A stretch of DNA of 64,000 nt, taken from positions 1 through 64,000 of the forward strand of contig CAYLLA010000001.1 of NCBI GenBank assembly GCA_964384555.1, read 5' to 3'. Of the stretch, positions 26,601 to 34,686 are shown one piece after another. The notes under the pieces are model-generated. The model saw only the letters and a list, made by a program, of their open reading frames with translations, did not search any database and was not told the DNA's origin. How positions within the stretch are numbered: position 1 is the stretch's first letter; each line of letters begins with the position of its first letter. Origin of the DNA: CAG-390 sp964384555 (GTDB lineage Bacteria; Bacillota; Clostridia; Oscillospirales; CAG-272). A program made the translations under genes and the position numbers.

Positions 26601-27128
26601 CTCCCGCCCCAGCAGTGCGGCGTATGCCGAATATATGACCGAGATATCATAAAGTCGCCCGGCCGCCGCGGCATCTCCCGCTCTGCCGGATACCGCAAGT
26701 CGTTGCGATGCCGTGCGGAGCATATCTGCGGTGATCCCGCCCGCGTGCAGTTCCTTTATCGTTCCGAGCATAGCCGCGGGCAGTGCGGGGTCTCGGGCGG
26801 CACGGCCGCCGTATTCCTTTAAAAAAGGAGAACACTCACGCAGTGCACGCCACATAAACAAAAGCTTGCGGCTCTGGTCGGCGTAATTATAGATAAGTCC
26901 GCCGCGCTCGCGAAAAACGCGGTTTGCAAGGCGAGAGAAGTTCAGCGCCTCCACCGTCAGCTGTGCGGACGGCGGTAGTGAGGCGGCTATACGGCTCTCG
27001 GTATCCACCGTTTCCTGCTCGGGAACGATAAGCAGTGCGCGCCGCCCGGCTCTCACATCCGCCCCTATGCGTGACATTATATATTCGGTCTTGCCCGAAC
27101 CCGGCCTGCCGTATACGAATTCGACCAT
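23679..27128 (-). CDS. addB: ATP-dependent helicase/deoxyribonuclease subunit B
   Basis: Partner of AddA in break resection. The 1149-residue protein has an N-terminal helicase-like fold with Walker A GRPGSGKT (about residues 8-15), SFSSFTGQE, and a C-terminal nuclease domain with VVDYKTGERKF. The [4Fe-4S] cysteines of AddB are present: one in VSCPYSYYLK and three in CNYCKFFAVC at the end. This matches the known iron-sulfur nuclease fold. It lies just upstream of addA and downstream of an unknown membrane protein gene. Confidence 0.95.
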   Translation of the reverse strand: MVEFVYGRPGSGKTEYIMSRIGADVRAGRRALLIVPEQETVDTESRIAASLPPSAQLTVEALNFSRLANRVFRERGGLIYNYADQSRKLLFMWRALRECSPFLKEYGGRAARDPALPAAMLGTIKELHAGGITADMLRTASQRLAVSGRAGDAAAAGRLYDISVIYSAYAALLGREYSDSDDDLSRLAESVSREPYFGGMSVYIDSFSSFTGQEHNIIKLIMRQADEVVITIPIASPRDRSIYALSSAESSKRLRRDASAMGIDPALISLGDNRRAKNSELLAISRQFAGERVIAEIPEEERGHVELYSAADPYSECDMAAARIKELLMEGARCRDIVIIARDAEKYRGVIDTSLEKLGLPYFISEKTGFSTRPLARLILSALRIHALGWRREDVVAHIKTGLLGISPRDADLFESYAEKWNIHGRAFWSDEPWNMNPDGFADRRTARGEEILARANAVREWLRERLVPLFAAIEAAESTSEVCRAIWQYIEDAKVPETLAAIAERERRERRRREADVTERLIDSAIDALECICDVFDGSGVNEESTTAATVPDTAEDSGKEHDSATAHTVRTKQKPDIQTLASALRLAFDAAEIGSIPSGCDEIMIGSANMLRAGERRCALLLGLVEGEFPATPRSGSLLSERDREVLSDLDMPISSGRDTQVSDEMFYLLRAVSTPTERLCLFTHETDAVGSSCRPSSAFLRTAALFDYIKPKRESDLSTADRIWSRRTALEYLPFCLGTPLAGAIRLCFAGDGDFEAEQKKILTPLGAVHESIPAAQAREVFGERMELSQSKIEAFVSCPYSYYLKNILRLDDGVRVEFNAAGMGTFIHHVLEKYLLNASKNGGFDAPPDPKSSRELLDDIIKSYLSLFGESALTPHIKHTVSRLGRIAEVLIADIFGEFAGGSFRPEAFEVKIGGKDPRAVPSPEFKLPDGARVVLNGKADRVDSATAPDGRRLIRVVDYKTGERKFSLADARRGLDLQLLIYLYALTDKSSARADGYRNVGGNTAAMLCGQPAAVTYLSSNITPQALDRPMSAEEAERMSRDKITRSGLVVNEDEVLDAISRTRDTHYMQGAKFKSDGTPSDALIDRDALTAVFAELEGTISDIACRMRSGMAYALPVAIDSDSDRHPCNYCKFFAVCRSKHRT

Positions 27129-27252
27129 AAAAGTATCCCTCCGGTCTCACTTGGTCAGCACCCGCGGTGCTGTGAAAATAATAAACTGCAAACCATGATC
27201 GCCTGCCGTGCGTATGATCGGGCTCGTCCGACTGTTTCTTGGTCTGTAAACA

Positions 27253-28017
27253 TCATAAATATATCATAACGGTATCGCGGGCGGTAAAAAGCTCGCTCAT
27301 TCGGCGGCGGAGCTTAAAATAAAACCTCCGCCGTATCATATAAACGCCAGCCCTCTCCCGCCGCATCGAGCTGTAGCCGCCGCGCCCTCCGGCACCACGT
27401 GAGGATATAATATAGGGCGATACGATAAGCACGGTGCCGCCCGCGGCAAGTGATCCCGCGTGCCTTGTAAGTGTGCCGCCGCGGCCAAGTGCTTGCGGGT
27501 CGCGCGGCGGAAATACGAATGTCACGCCGCCGTTTTGCGCCGATCGGCGTACCGCGGCAAGGTCGGCGGCCGAGCTTATTGCGGCATCCACCTCCGCGGC
27601 AAACAGCCAAAGCAGGGCGGCAGGGGAGAGCGCCAGCAAAATACCCGCCACTATCATAAATGCCGCCAATGCCGCGCCGGCCTCTATCGCCGCCATGATC
27701 ACCGTAAAGGTTCGAAAAACAGCGGAGAGCAAGCGAAAACGGCTGAAAAAGCAGCATATATCCTCCCAAAGTTCAAAGCCGCGGGTGGCGCGTGCCGTAT
27801 TAAAAAGGAAGGCCGTATAGCTGTAGCCGGAAAAACGCTTTTTATCAAGCACCGCGTTTGCAATATACCGCTCGCTCCTGCGCCCGGAGCGCGAGCCGAG
27901 TACGGCAAGTCGCCGCGTATCCCGCTCGATCCTTGCGCGAAGCCAAGCCTCCTCGCTAAACGGCGCGCGACGTGCAGTTTTGTGTCTATCTTTATTATCT
28001 GATATAAAGTATATCAT
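27253..28017 (-). CDS. Unknown membrane protein upstream of addB
   Basis: A 254-residue protein with no recognised family. The start at 28017 is preceded by GAGGTGAAAA. The N-terminal half is rich in Arg and aromatic residues; a long hydrophobic stretch (about residues 105-150) could form two membrane helices; the C-terminal third is Arg/Gly-rich. The sequence VTFVFPPRDPQALG lies after the membrane segment. It shares strand with addB-addA at 124 bp distance and could be in the same transcript. Coding status is supported by the ribosome site and the length, not by homology. Confidence 0.55.
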   Translation of the reverse strand: MIYFISDNKDRHKTARRAPFSEEAWLRARIERDTRRLAVLGSRSGRRSERYIANAVLDKKRFSGYSYTAFLFNTARATRGFELWEDICCFFSRFRLLSAVFRTFTVIMAAIEAGAALAAFMIVAGILLALSPAALLWLFAAEVDAAISSAADLAAVRRSAQNGGVTFVFPPRDPQALGRGGTLTRHAGSLAAGGTVLIVSPYIISSRGAGGRGGYSSMRRERAGVYMIRRRFYFKLRRRMSELFTARDTVMIYL

Positions 28018-28087
28018 ATTTTTCACCTCATGACAATGATTTGCGAAAAACAAATTTGTTATTCTGCTTTTTTCGGCAAAATTGTTA

Positions 28088-28116
28088 TTGAAAAAAAAGC
28101 GTTTTTGTTGTATACT
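28088..28116 (+). promoter_or_regulatory. Promoter for the HtrA-like protease
   Basis: TTGAAA (28088-28093), 17 bp, TATACT (28111-28116). Confidence 0.7.
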
Positions 28117-28247
28117 TGACTGTGACGGAACGGATCGCAGAGTTTTAGATTTGATTTCAAGCGTTATTTCATGCATCATCATGAAACCGTCACAAAGTGT
28201 CTTTATAATATAGGCAAATGAAAAAAGCGCAAAGGAGATCCAATGTT

Positions 28248-29888
28248 ATGATTGAAAATGAAAAGAACATCATTGACTCGGAGACCGCAAACGGTGAGTC
28301 GGTGAATAACGAATTGCGTGAAAATGAAACAAAGTACGAAACTGAAAAAACAACATCGGCGGGCGAGGTAGCCGTCCCTGCCACAAATAATGATGCGACT
28401 CCGGTCTCGGGCAATACCGAAACATCGGAAAGATCCTTTGGCATTGCTTATATGCCGCAGGGCAGTAACGTGCAGGGCATGAACGGCAACGCCGCAGGAG
28501 TTGACGAGACGGCGGACGGCGGGTACAGATATGTATCCTACGGTGCAACGATGGGCGCGGGAGTCGGCGGAAATTACAACGCCGATCTCAACGCCAACGC
28601 AAATGCAAATGCAAATGCCAATACCAATGCAAACGCAAATGCATACGCCGGTGCAAACACGAACGCATACGCGGCCACCCCGGCGGCTCCCCAAAAGGCA
28701 AAAAAGAAAAAAGCGCGCTCGGGTAAAAATGGGCATCTCGCGGCAGTGCTCTCCTGCGTGGTGGTAGCTTGCGTGCTTCTTTCCGGTCTTGCCGCATTCG
28801 GCGGAACATTTGTTGCAAACAGGCTTGCTGGGTCGTCCTACAGCGGAAAGCAACCAGATCCCACCCAATCAAGCGGCGGCACGGTGCAGATGCTCCAGTC
28901 CTCGCGTGAGGTGGAAACACTTAAGGTAGATGCAACCGGCAAGCTTATGTCGGTGGCGGAAACGGCGGCACTTGTAAAATCATCTGTCGTTGAGATCGTT
29001 ACCGAAACGATAGAGAACAGCTCATACCTCGGGCAGTATGTCCTCAGCGGTGCGGGCAGTGGCGTTATAGTATCCTCCGATGGATATATAATCACTAACC
29101 ACCATGTTATAGATGGCGCGACAAAGATCACGGTGCGCCTGACCGACGGCAGTGAATATGAGGCCGCGCTCATCGGTTCGGATGAGCTGGCTGATATCGC
29201 CGTGATAAAGATAAAGTCCGCCGAGGGAGTGACACTGAGCGTTGCAGTGCTTGGCGACAGCGATAAGCTCGTTGTCGGCGAGGCGGTCATTGCCATAGGC
29301 AACCCGCTGGGCGAGCTTGGCGGTACGGTAACAGACGGTATCGTCAGCGCACTTGACAGAGAGGTGACTGTGGACGGCAAGAGCATGAATCTGCTCCAGA
29401 CCAACGCGGCCATCAACCCCGGTAACTCGGGCGGCGGCCTGTTTAACCTCTACGGCGAGCTGGTGGGCATCGTTAATGCCAAGTATTCAAGCACCGGTGT
29501 TGAGGGTCTCGGCTTTGTTATTCCCATCAATAACGCAAAGAGTGTCAGCGAACAGCTGATACAATACGGCTACGTGCGCGGACGTCCCGCACTCGGCATT
29601 ACCGTGTATGATGCGGATGTTTACACCGCATGGAGATACTACGGCTCGACACAGGCGGGCGCTTATATCGAGAGCGCCGATGAATCTACCGGTCTGCAGC
29701 GCGGCGACCGCGTGATAAGCATTGATGAAAATGAGATAGGCAGTGCAAGCGACATCTCAAACTACATCAATACCAAGGCCGTGGGTGATTCGGTAAGCGT
29801 TGTTGTAATGCGCCGCGGCAAAACGGAGCAGCTCAGCATAACGCTTAAGGAAAAAGTGCCGGAGACGGCTCAAAACAGCTCAAACTGA
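28248..29888 (+). CDS. HtrA/DegP-like membrane-anchored serine protease
   Basis: A 546-residue S1C protease for envelope protein quality control. A long acidic N-terminal region comes first. An Asn-Ala repeat tract (about 114-142) follows, then a basic stretch and one membrane helix (about 163-190), which places the protease outside the cell. The triad is H286 (TNHHV), D316 (ADIAVI) and S394 (GNSGGG), with one C-terminal PDZ domain (about 430-530). The start at 28248 follows AAAGGAG; an upstream ATG at 28218 has no such site. A two-component system begins 178 bp downstream. Confidence 0.93.
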   Translation: MIENEKNIIDSETANGESVNNELRENETKYETEKTTSAGEVAVPATNNDATPVSGNTETSERSFGIAYMPQGSNVQGMNGNAAGVDETADGGYRYVSYGATMGAGVGGNYNADLNANANANANANTNANANAYAGANTNAYAATPAAPQKAKKKKARSGKNGHLAAVLSCVVVACVLLSGLAAFGGTFVANRLAGSSYSGKQPDPTQSSGGTVQMLQSSREVETLKVDATGKLMSVAETAALVKSSVVEIVTETIENSSYLGQYVLSGAGSGVIVSSDGYIITNHHVIDGATKITVRLTDGSEYEAALIGSDELADIAVIKIKSAEGVTLSVAVLGDSDKLVVGEAVIAIGNPLGELGGTVTDGIVSALDREVTVDGKSMNLLQTNAAINPGNSGGGLFNLYGELVGIVNAKYSSTGVEGLGFVIPINNAKSVSEQLIQYGYVRGRPALGITVYDADVYTAWRYYGSTQAGAYIESADESTGLQRGDRVISIDENEIGSASDISNYINTKAVGDSVSVVVMRRGKTEQLSITLKEKVPETAQNSSN

Positions 29889-29902
29889 AATTAATAAGCA
29901 GA

Positions 29903-29989
29903 GGCTCAGCCCCGCCTGCCGCAAAGGCGCACGTCTCGCCACCAAAGAAAGGTGGGAGTCGCCGCAAAAGGCAGGATAGGGGCTGAGCC
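29903..29989. repeat. 87-nt nested inverted repeat
   Basis: GGCTCAGCCCC (29903-29913) pairs with 29979-29989. Inside it, GCCTGCC/GGCAGG and GCCACC/GGTGG segments also pair. No T run follows. It lies between htrA and the response regulator and may act as a transcript-end or processing structure, or be a small repeat element. Confidence 0.6.
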
Positions 29990-30066
29990 ATGCCGAGTTT
30001 GAGAGCTTTTGATAGCCTTTTGAAAGATGCCACGGGTGGCAATTAAAGAATACAGTGAGGACAGCG

Positions 30067-30762
30067 ATGTACAATATATTGGTCGTTGATGATGAATCGC
30101 GCATACGCACGATAATAAAAAAATATGCCGAATTTGAGGGTCATACTGTGACCGAGGCTGCGGACGGCATGGAGGCGGTGCTCCGTTGTCGTGAGGGCGG
30201 TTTTGATATCGTTATCATGGATATCATGATGCCGGAGCTTGACGGCTTTTCTGCCGTCAGAGAGATAAGAAAAAGCTCCGCCGTGCCAATCATTATGCTC
30301 TCCGCCCGCGGTGAGGAATATGATAAGATAAACGGCTTTGGGCTGGGGATAGATGATTACGTTGTTAAGCCCTTCTCCCCCAAGGAGCTTATGATGCGTA
30401 TCGAGGCGGTAATGAAGCGTGTCAAGCGCGGCGGCGGTGACACACCGGACGGCAGTCGCCCGCATGAGATAGTTGAAATAGACGAGGGCGGGTTGCGCGC
30501 CGATATCACGGCTCGCTTGGTCTACATCGACGGCGAGCGGGTCGATATGTCGCCCAAAGAGTATGATCTGTTCTTCTACCTGCTTGCAAACCGCAATATT
30601 GCCCTCTCCCGCGAAACGCTTTTGCGTGAGGTCTGGGGGTATGATTTTTACGGCGATGCCCGCACATTGGATACACATATCAAGCTCCTGCGCAAGAGCC
30701 TTGGCAGATATTCCGACCGTGTGGTGACCCTGCGCGGTGTAGGCTACAGATTTGAGGCTTGA
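30067..30762 (+). CDS. OmpR-family response regulator
   Basis: A 231-residue DNA-binding regulator. The receiver domain has the acidic pocket D8-D9 and phospho-acceptor D52 (IVIMDIMMP), with K in VVKPFSPKEL. The C-terminal winged helix ends in the typical TLRGVGYRFE. The start at 30067 follows GAGGAC. It precedes the histidine kinase at 30850 and two sortase genes. The layout suggests that this pair controls a cell-surface programme, possibly the sortases themselves. Confidence 0.93.
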   Translation: MYNILVVDDESRIRTIIKKYAEFEGHTVTEAADGMEAVLRCREGGFDIVIMDIMMPELDGFSAVREIRKSSAVPIIMLSARGEEYDKINGFGLGIDDYVVKPFSPKELMMRIEAVMKRVKRGGGDTPDGSRPHEIVEIDEGGLRADITARLVYIDGERVDMSPKEYDLFFYLLANRNIALSRETLLREVWGYDFYGDARTLDTHIKLLRKSLGRYSDRVVTLRGVGYRFEA

Positions 30763-30849
30763 TATCGATCCTCAAAACATCATTTTTTAATATCAACTTT
30801 TAAAATCAATAATATCAAAAGATGAGCTAAAAGAGAGGGGTGAGCCCGA

Positions 30850-32379
30850 ATGATCGGCAGTGCTAAAAATGTCAAAACAGCAAAAAAAGAAAAGCCGCAA
30901 AGGGCAGGGCGTGCCGTTAGTGTTCATGCAAGGCTCATCCTTTATTTTGCTTGCTTTGCGGCAGTGATGCTGGTGATAATATGGGTGCTTCAAATAGGCA
31001 TGCTCGATTATTTTTACCGCGGCACAAAGCTTGAGGAGCTCACCCATGTGTCAAAGGAGCTTGAGAGTGCTATAGGGGATGAGGACCTTGAGAGCCACGC
31101 GGTAGACCTTGCCATGGCCTATGATACCTGCATTAGGATCTTTAGGGTCGATTCGGGCTATCTCGGCGGAGAGGTCGTAAGTACGGATATCGTTCCCGCG
31201 TGCCTTATCCATCACCTGCCCACCAATATGCTCAATAATTTCTATCAAAATGCAATAACGAGCGGCGGCTCGTGGTCAACGCAAAAAAAGCTTGGCCGCG
31301 ACCGCGCTGACGGCAGCTCGGCAGGGCTGGCGGGTAGTCGCGGCATAAGTGCCGTAAGTGCCGATATAGTTACCGTGGGCGGCGAGGATTACGTTATCTT
31401 TTTAAATACCGAATTTTTGCCCATGAGCTCTACCGTGCGCACGCTTGGCGTGCAGTTTTGGTGGATAGCCGCAGGTGTGCTTGCGGCGGCGGTGGTGCTC
31501 TCCCTCTTCTTCTCACGCAGTATATCAAGACCGCTTGAGGAGATGAACCGCGCGGCCAAGCGATTGGCGGTCGGGGAATATGACGTTACCTTTTGCGAGG
31601 ACGGCTATCTTGAAACGCGCGAGCTTGCGGCAACGCTCAACTACGCCGCAGGTGAGATTGCACGTTCCGACAGCCTCCAGCGCGAGCTGATCTCAAACGT
31701 TTCGCACGATCTGCGCACACCGCTGACGATGATATCCGGATATGCCGAGGTCATGCGGGATATCCCGGGCGAGAACTCGCCGGAGAACCTGCAGATAATA
31801 ATCGACGAATCGCAACGGCTCTCCGAGCTCGTGACTGATATGCTCGATCTTTCAAAGATCCACGCGGGCGCGAAAACGCCTAACATGACCTGCTTTGACC
31901 TTACCGAAACGGTTGGGGAGGTCATGGCAAGGTATGAAAAGCTTGTGGCGCATGATGGGTATGATATTTCCTTTGAGGGGAGCGGCGCGGCACCGGTCTT
32001 TGCTGATCGCACCATGATGCTGCAGGTGGTATATAACCTCATAAACAATGCAGTAAACTACACAGGCGATAACAAAAAGGTCACAGTGCGGGAGAGCATT
32101 TACGAACGCATGGGTGTGCGGTACGTCCGTATATCGGTCACCGATACAGGCTCGGGCATCCCGCGCGACCAGATCCCGATGATATGGGACAGGTACTATA
32201 AGATAGATAAGGTCCACCGCCGCGCCATGGTAGGCACGGGACTTGGACTTTCGATAGTTAAAGAAATACTTCGCACACATAATGCCGCATACGGTGTTGA
32301 AAGCACCGAGGGCGCAGGCTCTACCTTTTGGTTTGAGCTGCCCATCGCCGCGGGCGGCAATGCAGGGGAGGTAATATAA
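30850..32379 (+). CDS. Sensor histidine kinase with extracellular domain
   Basis: A 509-residue kinase. One membrane helix (about 33-55) and a second (about 200-222) flank an extracellular sensor of roughly 140 residues. Then follow a HAMP-like linker, the HisKA box VSHDLRTPLTM with H286, and the ATPase domain with N (LINNAVNY), GSGIP and GTGLGLSIV. It partners with the regulator 87 bp upstream. The stop codon abuts the TTG start of the first sortase, so the kinase and the sortase are translationally coupled. The signal is not known. Confidence 0.92.
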   Translation: MIGSAKNVKTAKKEKPQRAGRAVSVHARLILYFACFAAVMLVIIWVLQIGMLDYFYRGTKLEELTHVSKELESAIGDEDLESHAVDLAMAYDTCIRIFRVDSGYLGGEVVSTDIVPACLIHHLPTNMLNNFYQNAITSGGSWSTQKKLGRDRADGSSAGLAGSRGISAVSADIVTVGGEDYVIFLNTEFLPMSSTVRTLGVQFWWIAAGVLAAAVVLSLFFSRSISRPLEEMNRAAKRLAVGEYDVTFCEDGYLETRELAATLNYAAGEIARSDSLQRELISNVSHDLRTPLTMISGYAEVMRDIPGENSPENLQIIIDESQRLSELVTDMLDLSKIHAGAKTPNMTCFDLTETVGEVMARYEKLVAHDGYDISFEGSGAAPVFADRTMMLQVVYNLINNAVNYTGDNKKVTVRESIYERMGVRYVRISVTDTGSGIPRDQIPMIWDRYYKIDKVHRRAMVGTGLGLSIVKEILRTHNAAYGVESTEGAGSTFWFELPIAAGGNAGEVI

Positions 32380-33306
32380 TTGAGTGAAGCCAACGTAAAA
32401 AAGAAAAGATATAATAAAAACGATATTATAAGATATGCCGTCATGGCCGTGTGCGCCGTGATATTCATCGTTTGCATAGTTGAGCTTTTGGGGATCTTTG
32501 CGGAATACCGCGAGTCGGATAAACACTACGACGATATAAACCAAGCGTTTGAATATTCGCCGCTGAATGCCGCCAATGGGTTTACCATCTTTCCCATGGT
32601 GGGGAACGCCTCGGCCACACCTCTTGCAAGCTACCAAAGCCAAAAGAACAACCCGGGGGCTATCCACATATCGAACAGCGGCGGTTATGATGTTTCAACA
32701 GGAAACGCCGAGTTCCAGCGAGACCTTGCAATGCTCAACTCTCTCTACGGGCAGAACAGCGATACCTTTGGATATATAAGGATAGATGATACCAAGATCA
32801 ATTACCCCATAATGCAGGGGCCGGATAATGATTATTATCTCCAGCGCGGGTTTAATAAAAAATATCTCAAGGTCGGTTCTATCTTTGCCGATTATCGCAA
32901 CAGCCGCTCTATAACCGAGAACAAAAACATCATCATTTTTGGTCACAACATGCTCAACGGCAGTATGTTCCACGACCTTGCAAGGCTTGATCGGGATCTC
33001 CATCGGGATGCAGATCAGTACCTCCGTGAGCATGATGAGATAAGGATATCCTCCTTTGACGGCATATATATCTTTAAGATATTCGCGTTTTATCATACCA
33101 CCGATGAGGATCCGTATCTGGTCACAAACTTCTTTTCCGATGCGGCGTTTTTGAGCTATTGCAATACGGCAATAGAAAAATCCATGCATGATACCGGCAT
33201 TACGGTGGGGGCGGATGATATCATCCTCACGCTGTCCACCTGCGTAAACGGTAAGCCTACCGAAAGATATGCCTGCCATGCAAAGCTCGTTGAGATAAAA
33301 AAATAA
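32380..33306 (+). CDS. Class B sortase (first of two)
   Basis: A 308-residue membrane transpeptidase with an N-terminal anchor helix (about 17-41). The TTG start follows GGGGAGGTAA and directly abuts the kinase stop. Catalytic residues are visible: H189 (FGHNMLNG), C288 (TLSTC) and R296 (ERYACH). The TLSTC motif and the FHDL segment after the His indicate class B, which attaches specific surface proteins to peptidoglycan. No substrate with a sorting signal is encoded nearby. It is a paralogue of the next gene. Confidence 0.92.
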   Translation: MSEANVKKKRYNKNDIIRYAVMAVCAVIFIVCIVELLGIFAEYRESDKHYDDINQAFEYSPLNAANGFTIFPMVGNASATPLASYQSQKNNPGAIHISNSGGYDVSTGNAEFQRDLAMLNSLYGQNSDTFGYIRIDDTKINYPIMQGPDNDYYLQRGFNKKYLKVGSIFADYRNSRSITENKNIIIFGHNMLNGSMFHDLARLDRDLHRDADQYLREHDEIRISSFDGIYIFKIFAFYHTTDEDPYLVTNFFSDAAFLSYCNTAIEKSMHDTGITVGADDIILTLSTCVNGKPTERYACHAKLVEIKK

Positions 33307-33376
33307 GCAGACGAGACACGTTATATCTGTATGTGCGCGCCGTACAGTACCGTATATGTAACTTTTTTTAAAATTG

Positions 33377-33408
33377 AAAGCCCCGAGTGTTGCAATGAGG
33401 GGCTTTTT
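33377..33408 (+). terminator. Terminator after the first sortase
   Basis: AAAGCCCC pairs with GGGGCTTT(TT) around a 15-nt loop, ending in a T run. It separates the two sortase genes. Confidence 0.8.
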
Positions 33409-33557
33409 GTTATATAATAAACCTAACTATCGGAATATGAGTATAATATACATACACGTGCCGCACATAAGAACGGCATTCGCCTGTTTCCGATCAGCCG
33501 CGGCGCGCCTGTCGGTGTTGCTCGCCCTATCTTCGCCTTATCTTGATGGAGGATTTT

Positions 33558-34640
33558 ATGGATCATATCGAGTCGGAAATCACCCATAACTCTGCCGCTG
33601 CCCGGCCGCTCCCCGCGGGAGTGGCATCGGATAATAAAGATAATATATTTTTAAGATCGCTTGATGAGCTGACGATCGAGGATGTAGCTCCGGGGCGGGG
33701 GGCAAAACGCCGTAAAAAAAGCGCGGCGGGGGTCGCTCGCGCACTGCTTATCGCCGCCTGTGTGATAGTGTTTATCATCTGCATGATCGAGCTTGTCGAT
33801 ATACTTGATAACTATAAAAGAGCAGACAGACTCTACGATGATATATCCGCGGCCTTTAACAGCGCAGGGCTTGGCGGCAGTAACGGTATCATGTCCTCGC
33901 TTATGGCGGCATCTATGCCGGATGCACCGCTCGGCACATACTCCGCGCAAAAGGCAAGCGGTTCAAACAGCTCACAGGGCGGTCAGTCATCATTGCGACC
34001 CGCCAAAAGCGTGGAATTTCAGCGCAAGCTGGCATATCTTGAGCTTTTGCGTGACGAAAACCCGGATACCTACGGGTTTATCGTTATAGACGGTACAAAT
34101 ATCTCCTATCCCGTTGTGCAATCCACCGATAACAGCTATTATCTTAAGCGCGGCTTCAACGGTTCACAGCTCAGCACAGGCACGATATTTGCGGATTTTC
34201 GCAATGACCGATGCATTACCGAGAATAAAAATGTCGTACTTTATGGGCATAATATGCTCAACGGCAGTATGTTCCACGATATCGCAAAGTACGACCGTGA
34301 CTTTCCGGGTAAGTACGGTGTGCGCTATGACGGCAGTGAGTACGGTGAGGATTTCTTCTCATCACATCGATATATAAAGCTGTTTACCTTTGACGGCATC
34401 TATACCTTTGAGGTCTTCTCGTTTTACGAAACGACCGAGCGCGACAGATATTTTACAACGAATTTTGCATCCGATGAAGAATTTTTGGCGTTTTGCGACC
34501 GTGCCATCAGCCGTTCGCAGTATGATACCGGTGTTACGATGACGGCAGAGGATGTTATGATAACGCTCTCCACCTGCGTAAATCTCAGCCCCAGCGGCAG
34601 ATACGCCTGCCACGCCAAGCTGATAAAGATAGAAAACTGA
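33558..34640 (+). CDS. Class B sortase (second of two)
   Basis: A 360-residue paralogue of the previous sortase, with a longer cytosolic N-terminus (about 55 residues), an anchor helix (about 58-82) and a Gly/Ser-rich spacer. The triad is H231, C340 (TLSTC) and R348. The start at 33558 is 5 bp after GGAGG (33548-33552); earlier in-frame codons overlap that site. A short insert before the conserved IKLFTFDGIYTF segment (about 250-270) distinguishes it from the first copy, which may mean a different substrate. It is separated from the first copy by a terminator. Confidence 0.92.
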   Translation: MDHIESEITHNSAAARPLPAGVASDNKDNIFLRSLDELTIEDVAPGRGAKRRKKSAAGVARALLIAACVIVFIICMIELVDILDNYKRADRLYDDISAAFNSAGLGGSNGIMSSLMAASMPDAPLGTYSAQKASGSNSSQGGQSSLRPAKSVEFQRKLAYLELLRDENPDTYGFIVIDGTNISYPVVQSTDNSYYLKRGFNGSQLSTGTIFADFRNDRCITENKNVVLYGHNMLNGSMFHDIAKYDRDFPGKYGVRYDGSEYGEDFFSSHRYIKLFTFDGIYTFEVFSFYETTERDRYFTTNFASDEEFLAFCDRAISRSQYDTGVTMTAEDVMITLSTCVNLSPSGRYACHAKLIKIEN

Positions 34641-34686
34641 CAGCGGTCGGTCATGCCATTGTAAAAAAGACATTAAGACATTAGAC

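Noticed and set aside
28590..28680. Tandem repeats considered as a CRISPR array
   Set aside because: The repeats are 6-bp units within a coding frame (Asn-Ala tract), without spacers. No CRISPR array or cas gene was seen in the window.
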